From: a virus
DNA length: 20,827 nt
Virus record (IMG/VR): IMGVR_UViG_3300028592_000089
Location: 1-20,827 of that record
Reading direction: 5' to 3' (one strand)
In this document: piece by piece, positions 7,490-13,370 of the stretch
How positions within the stretch are numbered: the stretch's first letter is position 1
Layout of the letters: each line of letters opens with the position of its first letter
Program-made: the position numbers and the translations under genes
The notes under the pieces: model-generated
Databases searched by the model: none
Told to the model about the DNA's origin: nothing
What the model saw: the letters and a program-made list of their open reading frames with translations, nothing else

Positions 7490-8983
7490 TCAGGTTGTCG
7501 TTAAGCCGCGCTGTGGCAGGCCCGCATTGGCTTGGCCCAGGCGCTCCCACATGCCCATGGCCCCCTGGCGTTGGATGTAGCCATCTAGGCCGTAGCGCAC
7601 GCCATCCCAAGTGTGGTCATGCTTCTGCACGAGGATAGGCAGCACGAGGGGTTGTCCCTTCTCGTCGACCTGCTTGGGGTCCACCTTCCAGCGCCACAGG
7701 AAGGCCTCGCGGGCATGCTGCACGCAGCGCGTGTGGATCACTATCTTGTTGAAGCTACGCAAGGTCTGGATGCCGTCCTTGACGCTGCCCTCCCACTTCT
7801 CGGCTGCGCTCATGGCATAGCCCTTGCGCCGGATTGCGCTAATGGTCTCGGGGCGAGCGCCGTCAGCCTTGATGTGCCAGTCCTTGCTATCGGGCACGCT
7901 GCCATAGAACTCGTCGTACTCGTCGGTCTCTACGTGCGAGCCATAGGCCTCGTGGCTGATGTAGAGGTCGTCTCCACGTGCCCCCGCCTCCCTAACGTTG
8001 GCGGGGAGGATGAACATGCGGCTGAGCGTCGAGGGATCCTGACTGTAGCCGAAGTCGGCGCCGAAGAGCAGCCGCGGTGCTTGCTTCCACAGCTCGTCGT
8101 CGAACTCCATGGTGACGTACTTCTGGTTGAGCACGATAGCCGAGGAGATCTTCTTGGGCATGCCAAGCCAGATGTGCTCGTAGAGGTGGAAGTCGGCTTC
8201 CCGATCTGCTTCCATTTCCTCCCGCAAGACCGACGTGAAGAAGGGATTGCGGTCGTAGTTGACCTTGTGCACGATGCTATTGGGCCGCTTGGGCTCACAG
8301 AGCGTCTCGCGCGGATCCGTGGGCGGCGCCTTCACGAAGCGTTGGTATGTGGCGTCGTTCTCGTCGATCAAGTTGAAGCTCACCCAGACCTCGGAGCCCT
8401 CCTTACGCATGGTGGGGGTCAGGCTCTGCCAGCTATTGGCCGTCACGGTCTGGGCTTCCTCCACCCACACGATGTCCACGCCTTCCATGGAACGTATGCC
8501 ATTCTCGGCGCCATGTAGGCCCTTGAAGATGAACTCCGAGCCGATGCGCGAGTGGATGCTGTTCGCCGTGACAACGAACCAGCTATCCATGCCCAGGCGA
8601 GTGATCGTGTCCTTGAGCAGCTTATGTGAGCTGTCCTTGATGCTGATCTGGAACTCGCGAGTGCACAGAATACGTAGCGGGATCTGGCTGGCTAGCCGGA
8701 CGAGGGCCTCAGCGAATGCCCAGGACTTAGCGGAGCCACGTCCACCCCAGTAGACTTTGTTGCGTGCCTTCTTGTAGTAGAGGTCGCTTAGCGGGTGGTT
8801 CTTGTCGAGGACAAGGCTCGGGCTGTTCTTGAACTCGGGGCGCAAGTCCCCGTGGTCGCTAATCCTCTCTGTGGCGGCGAGGCGACTCGCTTTGATCTTC
8901 TCCCTCCTCGCCTTCTCCGTGAGCGCCAAGATCAAAGCCTGCTTCGGCGGCAGCGCGCGCAATGATTGCGTCAAGTTCGTCAT
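7490..8983 (-). CDS. terL: Terminase large subunit (PBSX/Terminase_3 type)
   Basis: This is the packaging motor ATPase and nuclease. With the ATG at 8983, which has GGAG six bases upstream, it is 497 residues long; a GTG 12 bases upstream is less well placed. The Walker A motif GGRGSAKS is at about residues 80-87 and the Walker B VDIVWVEEA at about 169-177. The nuclease domain follows with FGADFGYSQDPS (Asp near 310), KADGARPETI (Asp near 374) and HDHTWDGVRYGLDG near the C-terminus, supplying the acidic metal ligands. Length and motif order are normal for the family. Its start overlaps the small terminase gene by 125 bases. Confidence 0.95.
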   Translation of the reverse strand: MTNLTQSLRALPPKQALILALTEKARREKIKASRLAATERISDHGDLRPEFKNSPSLVLDKNHPLSDLYYKKARNKVYWGGRGSAKSWAFAEALVRLASQIPLRILCTREFQISIKDSSHKLLKDTITRLGMDSWFVVTANSIHSRIGSEFIFKGLHGAENGIRSMEGVDIVWVEEAQTVTANSWQSLTPTMRKEGSEVWVSFNLIDENDATYQRFVKAPPTDPRETLCEPKRPNSIVHKVNYDRNPFFTSVLREEMEADREADFHLYEHIWLGMPKKISSAIVLNQKYVTMEFDDELWKQAPRLLFGADFGYSQDPSTLSRMFILPANVREAGARGDDLYISHEAYGSHVETDEYDEFYGSVPDSKDWHIKADGARPETISAIRRKGYAMSAAEKWEGSVKDGIQTLRSFNKIVIHTRCVQHAREAFLWRWKVDPKQVDEKGQPLVLPILVQKHDHTWDGVRYGLDGYIQRQGAMGMWERLGQANAGLPQRGLTTT

Positions 8984-9269
8984 CGGGCACTCCACTAATC
9001 ACTTCAACAGTACTGATCTTTGGCGCGTAGTAGGGCGCTGCCGCCTTCATGGCATCCACGCGGGTCTGGAAGTCGTAGGGCTCTGGCTCTTCGATGACAA
9101 GGCCACGCTTCACCACGACTCTATGCATGGGCTCTCCACGTGCTACCTGGAGAAGCAGCTCGTGTGGCAGCAAGCCCTGCAGCTTGGCTTGCTCGATAGC
9201 CTGGGCTGCCAGCTTGTTCATGCTGCCTACAGGCCTGCCACCCTTGTTCTTTGGCTTTGGTGTTTCCAC
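8859..9269 (-). CDS. terS: Terminase small subunit-like protein
   Basis: This is a 136-residue protein directly before and overlapping the large terminase gene. It begins with a basic KPKNKGGRPVGSMNKLAAQA segment, a form common in small terminases and DNA-binding N-termini. It carries TRVDAMKAAAPYYAPKIS (residues about 69-86), a block often seen in phage small terminase-like proteins. The C-terminus is acidic then basic. Small terminases recognise the packaging start site on DNA and regulate the motor. The start is a GTG at 9269 with AGGAG about nine bases upstream. Family membership is judged from motif and position, since these proteins diverge strongly. Confidence 0.72.
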   Translation of the reverse strand: METPKPKNKGGRPVGSMNKLAAQAIEQAKLQGLLPHELLLQVARGEPMHRVVVKRGLVIEEPEPYDFQTRVDAMKAAAPYYAPKISTVEVISGVPDDELDAIIARAAAEAGFDLGAHGEGEEGEDQSESPRRHRED

Positions 9270-9312
9270 GGTATTTATCTCCTATGCCCACGTTGAGGCG
9301 CTGACGCACGAA

Positions 9313-9347
9313 AGCCTACGTAAGGCTCGTTAGGTCTTACGTAGGCT
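9313..9347. repeat. 12-bp perfect inverted repeat upstream of terS
   Basis: AGCCTACGTAAG and its exact complement CTTACGTAGGCT are separated by 11 bases. Each arm contains the palindrome TACGTA. Reading on the minus strand it is followed by TTTCG, too short for a convincing terminator. It ends 44 bases upstream of the GTG start of terS, so it could be a terS leader element or part of a packaging site. Confidence 0.65.
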
Positions 9348-9362
9348 ATGTGAATAGTGGGG

Positions 9363-9460
9363 GCCACCAGAGGCTGCTTCGCCTGTCATGCCCAAGAGGG
9401 TGAGTGCACCCGTGCAAGAGAAAGCCTCATGGCTCCCGCTGATGCATATCCTCTGGTGGC
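9363..9460. repeat. Long-range stem enclosing smaller hairpins
   Basis: GCCACCAGAGG (9363-9373) pairs perfectly with CCTCTGGTGGC (9450-9460). The 76 bases between them include GGGTG-AGTG-CACCC and AGCC-TCAT-GGCT hairpins, giving a multi-branched shape about 98 nt long. It lacks the T-arm and anticodon arm of a tRNA. It may be a structured RNA or a DNA cruciform. Confidence 0.5.
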
Positions 9461-9752
9461 TTATCTGGGAAGGGCCTCTCAGCCCCTCTGTCTCGTTGCC
9501 TGCCTAGGTTCCCATGGCTGTCGCCAAATTCCAGGGCTTACGGCATTCGCGAACGCAGGGTCTAGCGTGGTGCCGCGCATATGTCAGCTGGGGCATTCAA
9601 GGAGCCGAGCTGCTCCTCTGTTAGTGCTGGTTACGTTATCCAGCTCGTGAGGCATCGACGTATGACGTTCATCTGCACATGCTCTTGTGCTTATCCCTTG
9701 CTTACGCGAAGAGAAGGCCAGGCGCTTCTTAGCTATAGGCCATCGCGGCTCA

Positions 9753-9804
9753 TTGCCCACATAGGGGCCTATCGCCCACAGAGCTTGTGGGCACACGTGG
9801 GCAA
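9753..9804. repeat. Nested hairpin structure
   Basis: The outer stem TTGCCCAC (9753-9760) pairs with GTGGGCAA (9797-9804). Inside are the near-palindrome ATAGGGGCCTAT and the hairpin GCCCACA-GAGCT-TGTGGGC (9774-9792). The two stems share the GCCCAC/GTGGGC sequence, so alternative pairings are possible, as in a switch or a set of repeated protein-binding sites. Confidence 0.5.
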
Positions 9805-9943
9805 GGGTTGGTTGCCTTGCGCCTCTCGTGAATGGTGGGAAGGCCATGCGGCTAAGTCATGGCTCAAGCTGGAGTAGCGCGCTGACAGATCCATCGCCGG
9901 AGGATGGGTGCCCCGCTTCGCCTCACTTGCCTCTAAGGCCTGG

Positions 9944-10159
9944 CTACAGGCTTCTTCCCTTATTCGTTGGCTGCATTTCACGTGCACTGATGATCAGCAC
10001 TCCAGGCTTCTCCCGCTCCAGCACGTAGCCACTCACCAGATAGTGCTTCACCGTTCTTCCAATGCTCACTCTCATGTGGGGATCATCCACGATCTGCTGC
10101 GTGAGTTCGAGGAGATAGGCTGGTGTGCCCTGGATGACCAGCTTGGATTCTTCAGGCAT
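9944..10159 (-). CDS. Unknown 71-residue protein
   Basis: The ATG at 10159 follows GGGAGG by five bases and overlaps the stop of the upstream gene by eight bases, so the longer open frame is rejected. The product starts MPEESKLVIQGTPAYLLELT and has a likely beta-alpha-beta fold: a strand, a helix with TQQIVDDPHMRVSIG, and then YVLEREKPGVLIISAREM. No family is recognised. It forms an apparent translation-coupled pair with the upstream 120-residue gene. Confidence 0.7.
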   Translation of the reverse strand: MPEESKLVIQGTPAYLLELTQQIVDDPHMRVSIGRTVKHYLVSGYVLEREKPGVLIISAREMQPTNKGRSL

Positions 10160-10514
10160 GGCAGCCTCCCATGAGCCAATCAATCTGTCGTGGCTCGTAG
10201 CCCATGTCGACGAGAGCCAACACAGTGCGCGCCACGTTCTCCGCCATCCTGCCACGTGCAAGGCGTTCATTCCGCAGAGCACGCAGATCCACGTCGTTGT
10301 AGAGGATCTCTTCAGCCGTGAAAGCGCGCTGCAGATGGCAGCCCACAGAGATCTCCTTGGGCAGTGACGTGATCTCCATTTCTGGGAGCACGTCGAGCTT
10401 CAGATCAACGACAAGAGATCCGTGTGGGCCATTGCGAATGGGGCCCACGACAACGCAGCCCACCTTTTCGCCGCGCTCATTGCGAAGATCCACGCCATCG
10501 ATGTGTAAGCTCAT
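10152..10514 (-). CDS. Unknown 120-residue protein
   Basis: The ATG at 10514 has AGGAG six bases upstream. An ATG at 10589 in the same frame would overlap the preceding gene and has no such site, so the short form is chosen. The N-terminal half is strand-rich (KVGCVVVGPIRNGPHGSLVV and LKLDVLPEMEITSLP). The C-terminal half is helical and charged, ending VDMGYEPRQIDWLMGGCHA. No family is recognised. Coding is supported by the ribosome-binding site and the coupled overlap with the following gene. Confidence 0.72.
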   Translation of the reverse strand: MSLHIDGVDLRNERGEKVGCVVVGPIRNGPHGSLVVDLKLDVLPEMEITSLPKEISVGCHLQRAFTAEEILYNDVDLRALRNERLARGRMAENVARTVLALVDMGYEPRQIDWLMGGCHA

Positions 10515-10540
10515 TTCTTTCTCCTGGGAGGGCATCCGAC

Positions 10541-10563
10541 TAGTAGCCCGGGTGGGGCTACTA
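10541..10563. repeat. Intergenic 9-bp hairpin
   Basis: TAGTAGCCC and GGGCTACTA form a perfect stem with a 5-nt loop between the 155-residue and 120-residue genes. There is no U-tract on either side, so it is more likely an mRNA processing or stability element than a terminator. Confidence 0.55.
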
Positions 10564-10575
10564 AGCTGAGGCTCT

Positions 10576-11043
10576 CTAGAACCTTGCATCGCCGTGACGT
10601 TGCTTCCACAAGGTCATCGGGCTCATCTTCTGCCGCATGGCCTCGCCCACGAAGAATGGGCTCGTTGGTGCCAGCATCTGCGCGTTGTGCTCGCCCTTGT
10701 TCAAGGCAAGCAGTGGTTCGTTGAGCGTGACTTCCAGCTTGGTGACGTCATCGGAGCTAAGGAAGGCTTCGATGCTGAACTCGTCGCTTGTCGTGTGGAG
10801 CAAGCTGGGTTCAGCCTGCCGCCACGCCTCAAGCGCCCTGGAGAGCGCTTCATTCACGCTCCTCAGGCCCTCGGCATCGGCTTTGAGGCGGAGCTGCTGG
10901 TGGAGCGCCGATGTCATCTCATTGTGAATGACGGCCATGAGGCGCGTGAAGCAACTCATCTGCAGCAGGGCGTTGTTCTCGGCCTGCCACTTGATTTGCG
11001 CGGCCTCGCGTTGCGCCAGGCTCATGGTGAAGAAGCTCACCAT
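10576..11043 (-). CDS. Unknown 155-residue protein
   Basis: The ATG at 11043 has TAGGAG three to four bases upstream and overlaps the stop of the 25-residue micro-ORF before it. The protein is largely helical, with an N-terminal heptad-like region (SLAQREAAQIKWQAENNALL, then LRLKADAEGLRSVNEALSRA). The more ordered C-terminus contains FFVGEAMRQKMSPMTLWKQR. No catalytic motif or family is recognised. Confidence 0.68.
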   Translation of the reverse strand: MVSFFTMSLAQREAAQIKWQAENNALLQMSCFTRLMAVIHNEMTSALHQQLRLKADAEGLRSVNEALSRALEAWRQAEPSLLHTTSDEFSIEAFLSSDDVTKLEVTLNEPLLALNKGEHNAQMLAPTSPFFVGEAMRQKMSPMTLWKQRHGDARF

Positions 11044-11114
11044 GGTCTCCTAAAGGCTCGGACGATGTGCCGTCTGGGCTGCTTGCGAATGACCCGCGGT
11101 CGCACTCTACGCAT
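11037..11114 (-). CDS. 25-residue arginine-rich micro-ORF
   Basis: An ATG at 11114 has AAGGA seven bases upstream. It overlaps the stop of the nuclease gene (ATGCGTAG), and its TGA overlaps the start of the next gene. The peptide begins MRRVRPRVIRKQPRRH and ends FRRPW, with 10 Arg, one Lys, one His and no acidic residue. Overlapping both neighbours in the ATG/stop style used elsewhere in this genome, and having its own ribosome-binding site, make it a likely real gene. It could bind nucleic acid or serve as a translational coupling peptide. Both are inference. Confidence 0.5.
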   Translation of the reverse strand: MRRVRPRVIRKQPRRHIVRAFRRPW

Positions 11115-11655
11115 GTTCGTTTCCTTGCAGTGGTTGGAGCCTATCTATACGCTCAAGGGCGTCCCAGAGCCGTAACCCTGCGAGGCGCGCAATGTCAATG
11201 ACTTCATGCGGCAAGAGCTTCTCCGCATCCCTGTTCGGCTTTGAGCGGCGCCATGACGCAATGCTGGCTCGGCCTGGACTCCCGGAGGCCAAGAGAATGC
11301 CCGAGGCCGCTGGAACGAAAGCCGCCAGCTCAGGTGTCCAGACCTCTGTTGGGATCAGGTAGTAGTGCTTCCAGATCTTGGGCGGCCATTCCCTGGGGCT
11401 AGGCTCACTAGGCCTGCGGCTGCGGGACCAAGGCCGCTCTCGCCACCACTTGTCCTTCTTGGCATCAGCCTTGAAGTCGCTGCGGCTTATCTTCATCTCC
11501 ACGTCTATCAGACGGCAATCCTTGCTGACGACGAGGAGGTCGGCCTCGTGGCCTGTCCAGCCGCAGCAGGGCACAGCCAGGACTGAGTTCTGAAAGAACT
11601 GGCGGACGAGAGCTTTGGTGAGGCTTGCCTCACTCCATGGCATGGGCTTCTTCAT
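11107..11655 (-). CDS. PD-(D/E)XK-type nuclease-like protein
   Basis: The ATG at 11655 has AAGGGA about six bases upstream, giving 182 residues. The core has HEADLLVVSKDCRLIDVEMK with Asp39, Glu53 and Lys55 in the D-x(n)-E-x-K spacing of restriction-like nucleases. This resembles MmcB-type DNA repair proteins and phage homologues. After it come a Trp/Arg-rich stretch (residues 65-92) and IWKHYYLIPTEVWTPELA, also common in that group. A role in phage DNA recombination or repair, or in host DNA breakdown, is plausible. Its ribosome-binding site lies in one arm of a 19-bp inverted repeat, which suggests regulated translation. Confidence 0.6.
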   Translation of the reverse strand: MKKPMPWSEASLTKALVRQFFQNSVLAVPCCGWTGHEADLLVVSKDCRLIDVEMKISRSDFKADAKKDKWWRERPWSRSRRPSEPSPREWPPKIWKHYYLIPTEVWTPELAAFVPAASGILLASGSPGRASIASWRRSKPNRDAEKLLPHEVIDIARLAGLRLWDALERIDRLQPLQGNEHA

Positions 11656-11661
11656 ATCTAT

Positions 11662-11814
11662 TCCCTTTTCTGTGCCTTGAGCTGATCCAGCCATGCCGTG
11701 AAGCTGCTGGGGCCACTCATATCGCATAACGAAGCCTGCTAGGTCAAGCCTAGTGGTGCAACGAAGGGGTTTGTGGGTGGCAACCCGCCCAAGCCTCAAG
11801 GCACAGAAAAGGGA
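11662..11814 (-). promoter_or_regulatory. 19-bp inverted repeat that can hide the nuclease ribosome-binding site
   Basis: The arms are 11662-11680 and 11796-11814, exact reverse complements with no mismatch (minus-strand downstream arm TCAAGGCACAGAAAAGGGA). The downstream arm contains the AAGGGA Shine-Dalgarno element of the gene starting at 11655. In an RNA covering both arms the site would be paired with UCCCUUUU and closed. An RNA starting inside the 115-base loop would leave it open. A candidate promoter does lie in the loop (11718-11747). Confidence 0.65.
11718..11747 (-). promoter_or_regulatory. Candidate sigma70-like promoter inside the inverted repeat loop
   Basis: On the minus strand TTGACC (11747-11742) is followed after 18 bases by GATATG, preceded by TGC as an extended -10 element. 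The -35 is five of six to consensus but the -10 is only three of six. CTAGG-TCAAG-CCTAG (11739-11753) overlaps the -35 and could be an operator. The start site would fall near 11711. Confidence 0.35.
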
Positions 11815-11928
11815 GATGGTCAAGTCCACTGCGGCGGCTCACATGGGGCAGTGGGGGAGACATGGAAAGGGCTTTCTCTTCAGAGCAACCAACGGCGCCA
11901 ACCCGTTGGACCCCGAGTAGGGACTCAA

Positions 11929-12040
11929 CCATCACAGGAGCGCCTTCGGCAAGCGGCAGTGAAGGTTTCTTAGGCCTCGTTGCCATTATTAGGGAGCCGG
12001 GTTCACCGCTACCTACTCTCCGAAGACTCTCCTGTGATGG
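11929..12040 (-). ncRNA. Long structured element, candidate non-coding RNA
   Basis: CCATCACAGGAG (11929-11940) pairs perfectly with CTCCTGTGATGG (12029-12040). After a 3x3 internal loop CTTCGG (11944-11949) pairs with CCGAAG (12020-12025). Further in, AGCGG pairs with CCGCT and TGAA with TTCA, leaving a terminal region near 11965-11998. The coaxial arrangement over 112 bases is unlikely by chance and no gene overlaps it. Strand is assumed from the surrounding genes. A DNA-level role such as a cruciform is possible. Confidence 0.4.
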
Positions 12041-12047
12041 CTTAGAA

Positions 12048-12073
12048 AGAAGCCCGGTCCGACGCGGGCTTCT
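12048..12073 (-). terminator. Hairpin with modest U-tract
   Basis: A 9-bp stem AGAAGCCCG/CGGGCTTCT has an 8-nt loop and is followed on the minus strand by TTCTAAG. It is the third leftward terminator-like hairpin in a row and directly precedes the structured element at 11929-12040. Confidence 0.5.
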
Positions 12074-12185
12074 CCACTCAAGCATCTCGGAGCAATTGCG
12101 CTACATATAGCCTCCAGGTGGTCACCGCATGAGAGGCCCCCACCGCGGGGGCGCCGTGCAGCTCGGCATGCCAATCTATACGCCG

Positions 12186-12227
12186 CTAAAAAGGATCCCC
12201 GGAGGCTCCGGCTGTGGCCTCCGGGGA
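12186..12227 (-). terminator. Strong intrinsic terminator
   Basis: A perfect 11-bp stem TCCCCGGAGGC/GCCTCCGGGGA with a 10-nt loop is followed on the minus strand, after TCC, by TTTTT. It lies about 160 bases downstream of another terminator without a recognisable gene between, so it either backs up the first or ends a small RNA. Confidence 0.75.
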
Positions 12228-12380
12228 GCTGGGCAGAAATGCGAGGAGGGGCAACCCTTCCCAACGTTGAAAGGGCCCTGACTTGCGCCTTGTGGCGGGG
12301 CTCCGGGAGACTGGCGGCGGCCCTGCCCTGCGTCCTCCATGCCTCTCGATGGCGCCCAGCCACCACGCGATTTCTCCAAT

Positions 12381-12405
12381 GAAAAAGCCCGCTTGTGGCG
12401 GGCTT
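12381..12405 (-). terminator. Intrinsic terminator of the DUF932-to-deoxyribosyltransferase operon
   Basis: On the minus strand AAGCCCGC-CACAA-GCGGGCTT forms an 8-bp stem leading into a run of five T. It lies about 100 bases after the stop of the last operon gene (12507), matching the style of the terminator at 17774-17793. Confidence 0.85.
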
Positions 12406-12443
12406 CCCGTTGCGGTGGCGGAACTTCCACCACTAGCAAATTG
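12381..12443 (-). ncRNA. Candidate small RNA between a promoter-like site and the terminator
   Basis: A promoter-like pair TTGTTG-17-TAATAT (12478-12450) sits just after the last gene of the operon. A transcript starting near 12443 would be about 62 nt. It would fold into a GGTGG/CCACC hairpin (12414-12431) and the terminator hairpin. The -35 matches only half the consensus, so this is tentative; the hairpins may simply be the operon's 3' end. Confidence 0.3.
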
Positions 12444-12506
12444 CTGCGCATATTAGCTTGTTTTCACCAAGCCAACAAACTTTTGCGTTTTGCCCACAAA
12501 AAGCCA

Positions 12507-13370
12507 CTAGCCCTCCCCAGTCTCTGCCTGCACAGCGAGGGCTGCGCTCTTGGTCAAGTCCACGATGGCGGAGCGCAGTGGGCCTGCCGGGCCAAGCAAT
12601 CGGCTTGCCCAAGGGTCTTTCGACCCGCTGCGCGTGGTGGTGTCGATAGGCGAAGCAGTGGGGAGCGCCAGCTCATCTGCTTCTGCTGCGCGTTGCGCTC
12701 CATCGGTGTGCGAGCCGCCGATGCCGTGCCCCTTGCCCCAGCTTTCCAAGAAGTAGACTGCCTTCCCCAACTTTCTGGCGTACTCAATTTCTCGCAGCGT
12801 GGATTCGCCAATGTAGGCGTGCAGATTGAGAACGAAGATCGCATCACTGGCTTCGATCTTGCGGAAATGCGCTGCGTCGAGTGCCGTCTTCTGCTCTTCC
12901 GTGTACCACTGCTTCACGCCAGCCTTGTCGCTTGGGTACGCAGTCAGAGAGAAAACGGTGTGGCCGGCCATCGTCAATGCCTCGTTCCACGCCTTGAACA
13001 GCCGCTCGAAGCGCGCGGAACCGCACAGCGTGATGATTTGCGAGCTGCGCGCCTCCTGCCTCCGCGCATCGATAGCGCCTGCTACTGCCTCAGGTGCTGG
13101 TGCTGGGAGGGTGGAGCCGCAGGCGTACATGCATGCGCCGTTGAAGGCGCACTCTCCAGCGTCTCCAGCGCAGTTCGCGGAGGGCGCAGGGTTGGCCGGC
13201 TTGGAAGCTTCGTAGACGGCCTCCAAGGCCTTGCGCATCTTTTCGCGGACCTTGTTGACCCTCCACTGCCTGGAAGCCCACCAGTCCACGCCTGGGACTG
13301 GATCCTTGGCCTTGCCAAGAAGGACCATGGTGGCGACTTCCACCATCTCGTCGGTGATAAAGTGGCTCAC
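12507..13370 (-). CDS. Nucleoside 2-deoxyribosyltransferase-like protein
   Basis: The protein has 287 residues, starting at a GTG whose GTGA overlaps the previous stop. Residues about 112-209 look like the nucleoside 2-deoxyribosyltransferase/DUF4406 (SLOG-like) fold: IITLCGSARFERLFKAWNEA with the CGS nucleotide-binding turn, then SDAIFVLNLHAYIGESTLRE with Glu189 in the usual catalytic GES position, and GKAVYFLES. Family enzymes cleave or exchange the glycosidic bond of nucleosides, nucleotides or NAD-like molecules. The N-terminal 110 residues contain four cysteines (67, 74, 80, 84) that may bind metal. The C-terminal tail (210-287) looks disordered. The substrate cannot be inferred. Confidence 0.65.
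   Translation of the reverse strand: MSHFITDEMVEVATMVLLGKAKDPVPGVDWWASRQWRVNKVREKMRKALEAVYEASKPANPAPSANCAGDAGECAFNGACMYACGSTLPAPAPEAVAGAIDARRQEARSSQIITLCGSARFERLFKAWNEALTMAGHTVFSLTAYPSDKAGVKQWYTEEQKTALDAAHFRKIEASDAIFVLNLHAYIGESTLREIEYARKLGKAVYFLESWGKGHGIGGSHTDGAQRAAEADELALPTASPIDTTTRSGSKDPWASRLLGPAGPLRSAIVDLTKSAALAVQAETGEG

Larger units (their letters stand above)
9270..9943. other. Non-coding stretch rich in nested inverted repeats
   Basis: No reading frame here has a ribosome-binding site plus a protein-like sequence, although several short open frames exist on both strands. Instead the segment holds a 12-bp hairpin (9313-9347), an 11-bp long-range stem (9363-9460), a pair AGCTGG/CCAGCT (9586-9591 and 9640-9645) enclosing GGAGC/GCTCC, and a compact nested structure (9753-9804). 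It lies just upstream of the small terminase gene. A packaging (pac/cos) site, a structured non-coding RNA or a replication site could explain it. I cannot decide between these. Confidence 0.5.
11656..12506. other. Non-coding stretch with terminators and structured elements
   Basis: This 851-base gap holds no gene I can support. From right to left it contains a promoter-like pair (12450-12478), three terminator-type hairpins acting leftward (12381-12405, 12186-12227, 12048-12073), a GCCCCC/GGGGGC hairpin near 12137-12153, a long structured element (11929-12040), a 7-bp hairpin CCAACGG/CCGTTGG (11889-11909) and the 19-bp inverted repeat of the nuclease leader. It separates the early-type operon from the nuclease cluster. 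Confidence 0.6.

Noticed and set aside
9313-9347. Hairpin as an intrinsic terminator
   Set aside because: Only three T follow on the minus strand and no gene ends just before it, so it is reported as an inverted repeat instead.
9584-9847. Minus-strand frame of 87 codons in the gene-free region before terS
   Set aside because: There is no ribosome-binding site, the composition is random-looking, and it crosses the nested hairpin at 9753-9804.
11750-11986. Minus-strand frame starting MATRPKKPSLPLAEGAPVMV
   Set aside because: It looks partly protein-like but has no Shine-Dalgarno, lies across the structured element and the inverted-repeat arm, and becomes Pro/His/Cys-rich without order. It may be a decayed gene, which I cannot support.
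12075-12195. tRNA-like fragments (GTAGCGCAATTG and GCTTGAG) on the minus strand
   Set aside because: No 7-bp acceptor stem, no T-loop of the GTTCGA type and no 5-bp anticodon stem could be assembled.
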